A stretch of 64,000 bases of DNA, from the NCBI GenBank assembly GCA_013398055.1, contig VZRS01002447.1, forward strand, positions 61,163 to 125,162, in the 5' to 3' direction. The notes beneath the pieces were generated by a model. The model saw only the letters and a program-made list of their open reading frames with translations. It was not told the origin of the DNA and did not search any database. A program made the position numbers and the translations under genes. Positions 39,395 to 49,690 of this stretch are shown piece by piece (within the stretch, counting starts at the first letter, position 1; each line of letters starts with the position of its first letter). The DNA comes from Ifrita kowaldi. Lineage: Eukaryota > Chordata > Aves > Passeriformes > Cinclosomatidae.

Positions 39395-39450
39395 TTTAGC
39401 AAGCATCTGAGCTGTAGTTTCCCTAGCAGTACAGGGAAGATAAAAAGACT
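39395..39450 (+). repeat. Possible MIR-like SINE tail
   Basis: CATCTGAGCTGTAGTTTCCC followed by GTACAGGGAAGATAAAAAGA recalls the MIR segment 'gcctcagtttcc..ctgtaaaatggggataa'. Similarity is weak and no tRNA head is seen nearby. Confidence 0.25.
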
Positions 39451-41139
39451 CAGCCGTCTTTATAAAGTAGTCAGAGGCTTACAAGGCTTTTATTAAATGT
39501 AGGTGGAAGAGGTGGGAAGTGCTGTTGCATGAACCGCGCCCGTGCTCTGGCTGTTCCCAGCACAGGGACCCAACAATGCCCATGCAGGGTGACAGATGCA
39601 GCGGGGCAGGGAAGTGGACATGCTTGCTGTGGACTGCAAGACTTCCTATCCCTGCAGTGGGAATCAGCCCCCCTGTCACTGGGGAGACAGAGACAGGGAA
39701 GGTTTTGCAAGGGAGGACAGCTGGCTGCCTGCAAAAGCCAGAGGTGCAAGAAGATCAGAGGTCAGGGATGGATGAGAAATGCTTTGAGCACAGAAAGATT
39801 AGAGGGCAGGAGTCTTCACTGTGGATGCTTTGAGCTTGCAACAATACAGATCCTACAGAGTTCGACCGTACCTGAGAAACGTGAAATTGCTCCAGACCAG
39901 GCTCTCGTGTCCTTTGCTATTTTGCAAACTAAAATAAAAAATTCACAAAGAGGTGCCAGCCACCTGGGATGGTAATGCCCATCAGCTTCAAAATTATGAT
40001 TTCTTAGTGATAAAAGTTCAAGAAATGAGGGTGTTGTGTGGGATGCTTTACCTAGCCATCCTGGCAAGATCACACTGTGTTACAATTCAATTCAGCCTTC
40101 AGGCAATGCACTCCCGCTCTGCTTCCAGAACCAGTCAGTGTCTGCTCTGAGTATTTCATCTGACAATCCAGAGAGAACAGGAGATTAGAGAAGCAGAAAC
40201 CTACAACATTTAGGTGGGAAAAAAGAGGGTTTTTTTTCCCCCTTTTGTTTTGTGTTTCATATAGTGTTAGTCCTGTACATGCCATTGTGCTGAGTCTGCT
40301 ATTTGAAGCAGTTTCTGAAAAGTCAAGACCAAGTTTAGGAGAATCTGGAAAAAACATGAACACAATAAATCTGCAAAGCAAAATTAGACTCCCCCCATTT
40401 TGTTTATCATTAAGCAGAGAAAGGGAAGCGAGTGCTCCATGTATTCAGCCATTCAAGTGCCATGTACTTGGATACCGTCTGGGTGAGCCGAAGCATCGCT
40501 CTGCAAATATTGACAGTCTCTTCATTTAAGCAAGAGCTCTCAGAGTCTAATTTTAAGTGCTCATTTTGTGTGTTCCTCAATAAAAGTCAGGCAATTAGGG
40601 GAAGAACAAGCCTGAGTGTGGTTGGTATCTCTTCCAGACGTTTCCACCCTGTACCACAAAGTACCTACTCATGGCACGGCTGCATAATTTCTCTTGTCAG
40701 AACCGAGCCTCCTCCCCCAGCAGTTCATCTCCTACATGGATGTTTTAGTCTCTCATATGACTCAAATGATTTATAGGTTTTATCAACAAAACCTAGACGT
40801 GCATTACATTTTTCAAATTTTTATTTTTGGCTAATCTTCTGGTCTTTAGCATACTCTGGGACATTTTACAACCTCATTAAAATGCCTGCTGGACTAAAGA
40901 TTTTTTCCTCAAGGTGGTAAGCACTGTTCCCAGGCACTTCACAAACCAGAATGACACATTTGGATCATCTGAATTTACAGTGGAAAAATTCCCAGCTCTG
41001 GGACAACATGCAGAAACTGTTTGACTGTCTACAGTTTAATAACATTATTGGAAAACTCAGGGCAGGAAGGAAATAATGCATCTTTCTTGCGGTGTAGTCA
41101 GGAAGTAGGATTTAGGAAACCAGAATGTATTTCCACCTG

Positions 41140-41180
41140 CACACATACACACACACACATACACACACACCCCCCCCCAC
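41140..41180. repeat. (CA)n microsatellite with C run
   Basis: A CA repeat with T interruptions (CACACATACACAC) ends in a run of about nine C. It is likely to be length-polymorphic. Confidence 0.93.
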
Positions 41181-41479
41181 CTTGACTGTGCTCAGGATGT
41201 GGGTGTTATTCCTGCAAAAAGTACCACTGGATGTTTAATTGCCACAGGTGGCCAGGATTTTGACTACACATCATTCACAGACAGTTCAATAAAAGAAAGG
41301 CTACTGAGCTGTCTCTGCTGGGACGGTCCCTAATCCCATGGCTCCTGACGTAAATCGCAGGCCATCTGTGCATGAAGATGGCCCTCTCTCTTTTCCTGGG
41401 TTACAGAAATGAGATACAATAATTGGATCCTTTGAGCTGAAAGGACATAGGGCCATGCCTCCTCCTTAATGCGGTGATA

Positions 41480-41780
41480 TGAGGTGACAGGCAGAGGTTT
41501 CAGCAGCATTTTAAACCTGCCAGATAATCAATACAGAGGCCGAAGAGGAATGGTGGGGTTTACAGCTAAACAGATAAGGTGTCACATCACGTTTGACCTA
41601 TTTCACAGCATAAGCATCACTTCTGCCCCAGTTGTCTTTTTAAAGACATCAGTGGATACTGCTACCACTGCAGAACAAGAAGTAAACATCACAGTCGTCC
41701 AACAAGGTGTTAAATGGGCTCCCTCAAGGGTTAAATTACCAATCCCCAGTGCAATCTTTTTGTAATATTTCTTTAACACT
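41480..41780. promoter_or_regulatory. Candidate regulatory block with GATA and T-box-like words
   Basis: The block contains CAGATAAGG followed by GGTGTCACATCACG (T-box-like) and TTTGACCTA (nuclear-receptor-like) within about 35 bp, then AT-rich complex sequence. It is non-repetitive. The assignment rests on motif density only. Confidence 0.22.
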
Positions 41781-44127
41781 GAAAGCAAAAACGAATTGTC
41801 CAATGGTTCAGGGCAGACTGTCAGTTTTCACAAACCCACTGGTTCACCCAGTCAGCATCAAGTGTATTTAGGTCCCTCTCAGGCAGCCTCATCCCTACGG
41901 AAGAATGGGGCAGCGTCTCGCATTCCCACCCTCCCACAGTCACCACAGGCTGACTGTTGCCAATTTCAGGACCCTGCCAAGCTGCCAGGCTGGAACAGGC
42001 AGGCCCAACAATGTAGGAGTGCAATTATCCCAGTTCATCTTATAAAGTGAATCCTTGCTACTGGGAGAACAAAGTCGTGCTGATCAGCAGGTATTTGTGT
42101 GCCAGGGGTCCTGCCCCAAAGAGGTGCATTGGCTCACAAGCCTCCTGTCCCAGCACCTATGGAAGGTCAGTCCCAAATGCCACCACATGCCACAAGGAAG
42201 AAGTTGCTAGGTTAGGAGACTCCAGCCATCATCCTGCAAGTGTTGTACTGGAGCTGTAAGGCCACTAGGGCAGTAAAGGCGGAGGCAATGGGGAACCGGT
42301 CCAGGTTCCTCATAGATGGGGAGGAGGCAAAAGCGGCCATAAGGACACTTTTCCAAGTTGCCCCACTACCTGAATGGCTGGCACTAATGACTGCCCCCAG
42401 TTTTTATGTTTCAATGCACAGAAATACACAGATTATAGATGGTTCTTTTTCCCAATGAGGGCATGGGTTTGCCTTGGGCGAAATCCAAGAGCATGAAAGA
42501 GAAGGACCATCCTTGACATGGCACAAAGTGCTTTTCACTGCTGGGACTCCATGCACCAAGTAATTTCCTCCTTAGCAAGCTAATCTTACACTGTGCTTCC
42601 AGGATCTCTTCTTGCAGGGCGAAGTTAAGGCCTGAACCAGGATATTTAGAAACAGAGGCAGCAATTGGTATCCCTCCTTTAATGCACAGAGCCTGCATGC
42701 TAGGTTGAAACATGAATGACATGGCTTGGATCCTCATCTGGCATTTAACAGGCTCTGCTCCCGGTGCTACTGGCCAGGAACAAAGATATTTTGGATACAT
42801 GCAGTTTCACCTCTGTATCTGATTCATAGCCAATGGGATTGGAATGCCTGAAGAGGACTTCCAGTCTATCTGAGCCCCTCTGACACGAAGAGAGGTGAAG
42901 GTGGCAGCAGAGTGCTCCTCCTGCTTTCAGGTTTGTGCACCTTTGCATCCTGTGCTCCTGTGCTGACTGGGCACTGCCATTCAGTGCAGCTCAGTGCAGT
43001 TCAGGACATCTCCCACATCCCCTAAACTCCAGCCTGTCACACATGGCCCTGTCAATTTCAAAGTACACTGACGTGTTTCAGTCCCTGGATAGAGAAACTC
43101 ATGGGAATTTCAGATTCAGTTTGAAATGAATTACAAATAGATGCTGCTGGGCAGGTGAAATCCTGCAGGTTGGATCCCTGCAACTGCATGTTCTGCTCCT
43201 GGATTACCTCATGTCTAATGTGCTCCCTTTAGCAATTCCTCCATTTTGTGCTGCAGAAGGCAGAGATCTGCTGCTTCAGTGCTTGTAAATCTTTCCTTCA
43301 TGGCACCTGTTAATGCTGCTCCTGAGCTCACACAGGTCTGGGTTTCTGTTTTCTTCTCAGGTGCTCATTCAAACAAAGGAACTGAACTGCAGGGACTGAA
43401 CACCTTTGAGAACATCGCCTTCATCAAACTGGGCAGAAAGTTTGGGATTCCTCTGGAGGGAGCTAACAGGATGATTGCCTTGGCCTTGTTTCCACATGAA
43501 ACAAGATTAAAGAAAAGCCCCACAGATACAAATTTATGGAAGCCTCTTTTAGCCATAGAAGAATCCTTTGCCTGTCATCCCCAATACAGCCAGCTGGTGC
43601 TCTCACCCTTCCTCTCCTCCTCACAGAAGTGTGCCAGACACCAAGACTATGACCTCTGTCTCTCAGCACTAAAATAGTTGCAATATTTAGACTTCCTTCC
43701 CAGCCACTGTGTGTCCCCAAGGGGACCATCATCTTATTTTACAGTAACAGACTAGCTCGATCTGGTTTTCCAGTCGCTTCCAGTTCCTGGGTCCTTTCCC
43801 CTTGCTGCCACAACCAGAAAGCCAGACAGGTTTCTCCGGGGTGGGAGCTGACTTCTTGCACCCGTCTTTTGCTCCTGCTTCTGTCTTGCTGATCCCGCTC
43901 CAGCACGGAGCTACTATCCCAGCATCTTTCCATTCTGTGATAAGGGCAGCATATGTCTGGATCATATATCTGGATCAAAGATCCAAGTTGTATCTTTACA
44001 AATCGCCAAGAAAAGAACACTCCTTGATCCAGCCCATGTGTTGCTTCTCCCCCCTGGTGCCAGAGCTGTGATTTGAACAAGGCACCCACCTTACGTCTCC
44101 TGAGGAGAGCTCTGCACTGAAGTTACG

Positions 44128-44139
44128 CTCGTGCACGAG
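44128..44139. other. 12-bp perfect palindrome CTCGTGCACGAG
   Basis: The sequence equals its own reverse complement and lies in a small GC-rich patch (about 44100-44180) with several CpGs. It could be a transcription factor dimer site or chance. Confidence 0.5.
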
Positions 44140-44399
44140 AGCTTCGAGCCGCGCAGTGCTGCTCCTCCTCCTCTCTGTGAGGGTTAGATCCCGGCTGTCA
44201 CCCTCCTTCCCTTTTTTCGCCGTTGCAGGTCAGCCCTTCCTGCAATAGTGAGGGCTTGCCCCTGGCATTGTGGGGGCAGCCAGAGCATCTCCAGGTGTGC
44301 CTGGGTGACTGTTGCTGCTGTCAATGCGGAGCTGTGGGATGTTCTGCCTGGGTGAGCCTTGGAGCGCAGTTTTCCCAGAGCTGCTGTTTGTGTTAAACC

Positions 44400-44700
44400 A
44401 CTTACTCTGTTATCTTCCAGAGGGAAATTATTTTATGTTTTTTTCCCCAGATGAAGAACATTAATGCCATTGAAATAATAAGAGATTTGGAGCATCCCTT
44501 TGTTTATAGAGTGACATGCCACAGTGACAGGCACAATATAAATAGCTAAACACTGAGATAACCAAACACTTAGGCTGATGAAAACACCCCAGCATTTTTC
44601 CCATTCCAAATTCTTTAGAGTAATCTGATTTGACCTCCAGCACAATGCATACTTTAATGGTGCCTGAATAACGACTAGGCAAGGAATTAACTCCCACAGC
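44400..44700. promoter_or_regulatory. Candidate conserved non-coding element next to the SINE relic
   Basis: AT-rich complex sequence with ACATTAATGCC, GAAATAATAAG, TTTGTTTATAG (FOX-like), AATATAAATAGC and AATCTGATTTGACC. It abuts the SINE head directly and may share its origin. Conservation is inferred only from texture. Confidence 0.28.
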
Positions 44701-44701
44701 A

Positions 44702-44745
44702 GGTTAATGCACTCACTTTCACCCAGAAGACCTAGGCTCAAATCC
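44702..44745 (+). repeat. Relic head of a tRNA-derived SINE
   Basis: GGTTAATGCACTCA (44702-44715) matches an A-box region and GGCTCAAATCC (44735-44745) a B-box. The spacing is about 20 nt between them, and AGAAGACCTA stands immediately before the B-box. This is the layout of tRNA-derived SINE heads in reptiles (a GGTTAA..GCACTC..GGGAGACC..GGTTCAAATCC pattern). It is too diverged to be a tRNA gene: no cloverleaf arms close. The body downstream (to about 44850) could not be assigned to a family. Confidence 0.55.
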
Positions 44746-46387
44746 CAAATAAATCAAATGGATTTGGTGATCTCATTCCAGTTCCTCACGGTGCTTTGCT
44801 CACACCCTGCGATTTGATAGAGCCGGCAGCCCCTGCCTGCCTCCTGCAGAGAGGGGCCAGCCTTTGGGGAACAGAGATGGTGTGGGCTGGGGGAATGCAG
44901 TAGCAAAAACCAGCAAGCCCCTCTGATCCAGGGATCTCAGCTACTGAAACAACAGGGACAGGAATAGGGAGAGCTTTCACAGATCAACAGTGTTGCCACA
45001 CCACCTCCTGGGTGTCGGACATTCACTGTTGTCAAACACCTTGATGTTGAAAAAAAACATTTTTAACTGCATGACAGGTGCTCAAATATAAAGTGCTTAA
45101 GTGTGACCGGCCACAGGTTTGTCTCTCCAGGTTTATGTGCAGGAGAACAAACATAATTCACTTAGCCTCTGGCAGGGTCGAGTGAAGTCCTCAGTAGGTG
45201 CCTGTGCTGACAGCACTTGGGCATCTTATGAAGGTGGTAGTGTCAGTGTGATGGGGTGAAACCATTCCCTATCAAACAGGGAACATGGAGGTGTCTGATT
45301 TTTTGCATTACTTTTGTGATCATTGCTAAGATCACTTGGGTGACAATGGAACCTTTGGGTGGCATTTCCAAACCCTGTTACCAAAAGCCAGACTGCTGGC
45401 ACCCATACTGGAGCCTACAAAATACATCAGTGAAAGCTGAGGTTGTCCACAGCTATGAAAATTACAACACTCCTGCCTAGGCACTCCACTTTGGTTAAAC
45501 AGAAATTGAAAGGCTGCTTTGTTTTCTTCTCCTTTTTTTTTGCTTCTCCTAAGACTGTACCCAAGTCACAACCAGTAACACCACAGACAAGGCCCAAGGA
45601 AATAACTGAGTGAGAATATCCTTTTACCTTTCTGAACGTGGGCAGCAAAATGTGAAGGTTGATGAAACAAAGCACATGTATCCATGCAAATGTAACTGGT
45701 ATTAGAAACACCACACAGGTTGTGTGCTCCATCCCAAAGAAGACAGAAAGAGAAACATGAGCGGTTTTCCATGAAGCCTGGTTCAGCATGTAAATCTAAA
45801 ATGACTAAGTGCTTTTTAAGAGATTAACATGGACAAGTTTTAACAAGTTTAACTGTGTCTTTTTCTCAAAGTGCCATTGACTGCAACGCAGAGGCCCCCA
45901 GAGTGATGTGAAGAGAGCTTGTGACAGCTGAGTAGTGCCAGCTGGTGAAATTCTGGTTACAGCAGCATCCATGGAGGTTGTGCCATCATTTAAATAGTGA
46001 CAGGATGTCATCCCATGTTTTCAAATTCTTGATGTGCATATTAATAATCCAGTCTTTGTGATGATGCCCATTACTGAAATACTCAGAAAATAGTTCAGGT
46101 TTCAGTTAGGAAACCAGAGGAATGTTGCTAGCACCAAGCAGGATATCCTTCCTGTGCTGACTTGACAGAGAGAAGCTTTATTTCACATGTGAAACATACG
46201 GGACAAATCAATGCAGCTGAATTATGGAGCCCCAGTGCTGCCTGCCAACTTGAGCAGGCGCAGTCCTCAGCCTTTGTAACATCAATCCTATTTATTAGCA
46301 GTGGCAGAGAGGGTGCGAGGCTCTTTTCAAGCTGTAGCTCAGCAATGCGTGCTTCTGGGCTTAGCTCAGTGTCTGTGAGCTGTAGCT

Positions 46388-46432
46388 GAGGCACGGATGC
46401 TCCGTGCTGAGAGGAGTAAACCGAGGCACGGA
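46388..46432. repeat. GAGGCACGGA direct repeat with hairpin
   Basis: GAGGCACGGA occurs at 46388-46397 and 46423-46432. The first copy runs into a perfect 7-bp hairpin, GCACGGA (46391-46397), TGC loop, TCCGTGC (46401-46407). The wording near 46415-46435 is also weakly like an antisense MIR-type SINE, which was not resolved. Confidence 0.6.
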
Positions 46433-46899
46433 GGGGAGCAGAGCTGGGAGGCGGTCCCGGCAGGGCACCACCCTCTTCCTACCGCCCGAGCGTCCATGGC
46501 TCTTGCCTTAGAAGTGTGGGGAAGTCCATGCTGTGCTTCCAGGTATGGAAAACCACATCCAAACCCACATCCACTCTGTCACAGCTCACCACCCTAAGCC
46601 AGCACAGCCAGTCACCAAGTTCTGGTTACAGGCAGGAAGCAGGAGCCGGCAACCACTGAGGTGGGCCGGAAAGATGGCAAAACCCAAGTGGTCTGTACGC
46701 CGGTGAACCCACAAACACCCTGACCTTCTGGGTACCTCAGCACGGAAAACTCGGCCACACTGGGAAGTCCACAGCAGCTCCCAGGAAGTGACCCACGTAA
46801 GCCAGGGGAAGCTGCAGCAGCACAGGATGCAGAGGCTTTTAAATACCACGCCGTCCTGCAGGAGTCGGATGGGGTCAGCCTGACTTCCCAGCAGAGCAG

Positions 46900-47650
46900 C
46901 CAGAGGGGACAGAGGCTGGCCGAGGTGCTCCTGCCGGCCCAGAGCGGTGGAGCCATGGAAGCGCACGGCGAGAGACCAAGCGAAATTCACCTCGCCCAGT
47001 GCACTCAGCACCCGCACCGGGGGCTGCTGCTCCCGCGGGGGCCGGGAGTCGGGAGAGGCTCTTTAAAGAGTCTCTGCCAGGAGGATTTGCGGCGCTGGGC
47101 TCAGCGAGGTACAACCCCAGGGCGATGGGTTTTGCGGCAGGGTTGTCTGAAGCTCTCTGCCTCCCGAGGGATTTCCAGAGGCCACCGGGGCCAGGTAGGC
47201 TGGCAGCCGGGGAGCCTCTGCCTTCTCCCGTGCCCCCGGGACAGGCACCGCGCCCCCGGGAGCCGCGCACGCCGCACTGTTTGTGCTCGCGCTGTTTACA
47301 CACACGAGTTTTAAGCATCTCCCCCGGTTTCTCCGCAAATTGCTGCATTCAGATGAAGTGGCAGCTGCTGTAATTAAGACACAGTTAATTACATATCCCC
47401 TTAATTGCAATGATAGGATTTTGTCAATTTGGTAAATAAGAATTGTTAGGTTTCTTCCGGCAAGTGCAGCCTCAGCAGGGCTCAGATGTGGCTCCCTTTG
47501 TCTCCCGGCACGGGGCGAGCGGCCCGGCCCCGGGCAGGGACGGCAGCTCTCAGGTGCCCGCGGTGCTCGCGTTCGGCTGCACGGCTCGTTCCGGCTCTCC
47601 AGCCGCCCCTCCTGAAAAGCCCTTGCAGAGGGCAGCATCTGAAGGGAAAT
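46900..47650. promoter_or_regulatory. CpG-island-like region in two blocks
   Basis: Two GC- and CpG-rich blocks (about 46900-47290 and 47490-47620) flank an AT-rich core at 47335-47450. GC-rich words such as CCGGCCCAGAGCGG and CGGCCCGGCCCCGGGC are present. In vertebrates such islands usually mark promoters or Polycomb-controlled developmental elements. No coding exon was recognised. Long frames here reflect GC content lowering stop frequency. Confidence 0.6.
47335..47450. promoter_or_regulatory. Homeodomain-word cluster, candidate enhancer core
   Basis: Three TAATT cores fall within 43 bp: TAATTA (47371-47376), TTAATTA (47385-47391) and TTAATTGCAATGA (47401-47413). A CAGCTGCTG E-box word precedes them and GTCAATTTGG and AATTGTT follow. 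This AT-rich core sits between two CpG-rich blocks. The arrangement is typical of conserved developmental enhancers, but conservation itself was not tested. Confidence 0.42.
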
Positions 47651-47742
47651 GCTGAGCCTGAGCTCCAATGCAAGTGCGGTGTTGGGAAACTTCAGGGGCA
47701 GAGAGGGTAAGTTGACAGGAGAGGCAAATTTTCTCAATTCTT

Positions 47743-47771
47743 TCTTTTTCTTTATTTAAGAAAGAAAAAGA
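47743..47771. repeat. Inverted repeat (11-bp arms, 7-nt loop)
   Basis: TCTTTTTCTTT (47743-47753) is the exact reverse complement of AAAGAAAAAGA (47761-47771), with ATTTAAG between. The arms are pure pyrimidine/purine, so chance origin from low-complexity sequence is likely. Confidence 0.75.
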
Positions 47772-47888
47772 TAATGGAAATGAGTTGGATTCCTGAAATC
47801 TCCCAGTCATCATGGCATAGACCACGGCCGTCAGTACGAGCACTGTCACAACCTTTTAAATTCCAGCTCTGCCCTCAAGAATGACTAC

Positions 47889-47955
47889 CAAAAAAAAAAA
47901 ACAAAAACAAAACAAAAACAAAACAAACAAAAAAAAAACCAACAAAAAAACCAAC
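47889..47955. repeat. A-rich low-complexity tract, (AAAAC)n-like
   Basis: About 67 bp are almost entirely A with C interruptions every four or five bases. It may be a decayed poly(A) tail of a retroposon on the plus strand, but no recognisable element body lies upstream. Confidence 0.85.
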
Positions 47956-49569
47956 TCTGCCTCTTTATTTACTGTGTCTATTTTTCTTCCTTACTAACCG
48001 TGCTGAATTTGTAAATTGCTCTTCTAACTCGCCAAGTCCAGGGCCAGCTTGAGCACATGCCCTCTGTCCCTGGCAGTTTCTGGCTCTCATATCCTGTGCG
48101 GCCCCACAGCTGGCAGGCTGCTCTTCCAGGGACAAGACTCCACCTGCACCAAGATTACCAGGTTGATATCATTTTGTCTGAAAGGAGAAAACAGGAAGAG
48201 AGAAGGGTTGCTAAATGCGAGGGCTGAATCTGACCATCATCACCTGTTTCTGGATGAGAGCTGAACTGGGCTCCCACAGGAATGGCCAGAGCCTGGAGTG
48301 AGCAAAGTGGTCCATGTGAAGAGACCCCTTTCCATCCTGCTCTGGAGGCAGCTTGGTACCGATGAGATGTATGTCCCTGCTGGAATTTCTTTTTAGTGAT
48401 TCAGTACACAGAGCTGTCATCCATATTAATTAATGAATTGTGGTTGACTGATCAAGTATGTTCAGAGTGCTTGCACACAAAAAGAAAAGTGGCACCAAAA
48501 ATCATCTAACTACAGCCAATTATTTAAGATCACCCTAGACTTAGTAGCTAGTTATGATTAGCTAGAAATCAACGAAAATGTTGATTATTTGCCTCCTAAT
48601 TCTTTATCCAACAGGCAAACTCAACCTTTCTCCTCATAGGAAGCAGCAAGCACCACCTCCAGGTGGGCAAGGCAAACTGGTTTTGCACAAGGCTCAGCAA
48701 CCACAAAGCAAAGATCAGGATATTTTTTTGACAGCATTGGCAAGCTGTTGGTATCAGCTCAAATGGTGACATATTCAGACTTGCAGGATGTTTTCATATG
48801 CAAACAAAGGAATGTGGTTAGATAAAATTGCTTTGGGGTAGGTGCAGAGTTGGTCAGGCAACAAAAAAAAATAATTAAAAAAAAATCACACCTAGAAAGT
48901 GTTTCACCTTCAAACCAGCAAAATATTTTCAGTGAACAGGTCATTTTTGTACCATTCAAATTTTTCATTGGTGAAGTCAGCAATGGTAAAAAGAGTGTCC
49001 TTAGTAAATGTGCAGGTGTTGCAAGGCTGAAAGGAACCAAAAGTACATTAGAAAACAGAAAAAAGGGTAAGAGCTCAAAATTATTTTATGAAATTAGAGA
49101 AATGGTCTGAGAAAAAGAGGCTGCAGCGCACTAGGGCTGTGAGCAAGTTTCTACATGGAAGCAAAAAAAAAGCAATAAAGCAAATGCAAAATGGACCAAA
49201 ATATGAATCAGCAAAGCTATGACATTGAAAAGCTGGAAAACATCACACTAGAATCCATAATTAGATTTCCTGATACAAGACATTTGATGTCATCCATCCC
49301 TTACACTCACATGCAAACATCAGTGAAAAAACTGTGTCCATTTTCAGGTCCCAGCTCCCTGGGGACAGAAAAAAATAAACCAAACACACCACCTTGGACA
49401 TCTCTAAAAATGACCTCCAAGCAGAGCCTCAGAGAATTGATTAGCCTGAGGAAAAAACTGGGACACAGCAAATACCCAAAACAGTGCTGCAGGAGAAAAA
49501 GGGAATAATCTGTCCTCCCTATCCATGGCAAACAGACCACAGAACAGCCAAGCCTAAACTTGCAGTAGG

Positions 49570-49690
49570 AGGGATCTAAATGGGTGGTAGGAGAAACTCT
49601 CTAAGGGTGAAACACTGGAGCAGATTAGCACAGAGGCTAGGAGGTCTCAGGGTAAGAGTTTAGGTCTCTGTCACTAAAGGCAGAAATCCT
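49570..49690 (+). repeat. Degraded CR1-like LINE fragment
   Basis: The stretch holds CTCTCTAAGGGTGAAACACT followed by GGAGCAGATTAGCACAGAGG and CTAGGAGGTCTC. This resembles the CR1 segment near the 3' end of ORF2 that reads as a 'gagagtggt..acactggaacaggctt..gggaggtggt' pattern. It is old and short, with no tail or open reading frame. Confidence 0.4.

Larger units (their letters stand above)
36020..46890. other. Intergenic block, no gene recognised
   Basis: Mixed-composition DNA without supportable exons. It contains the octamer island at 39 kb, a CA microsatellite at 41.1 kb, regulatory-looking blocks at 41.5 and 44.4 kb, and a SINE relic at 44.7 kb. Frames up to 207 codons (37707-38330, plus) occur but show no family features. 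Confidence 0.65.

Noticed and set aside
44697..44750. A functional tRNA gene
   Set aside because: Box-like words are present but acceptor and anticodon stems do not pair and no terminator T-run follows. It is better explained as a SINE relic.
47063..47737. 224-codon minus-strand frame in the 47-kb CpG region
   Set aside because: It runs through both GC-rich blocks and the homeodomain cluster without any protein-like pattern.
49191..49508. 105-codon Lys/Ser-rich plus-strand frame
   Set aside because: AT-rich sequence with a low-complexity Lys bias. No family resemblance and no convincing exon borders.
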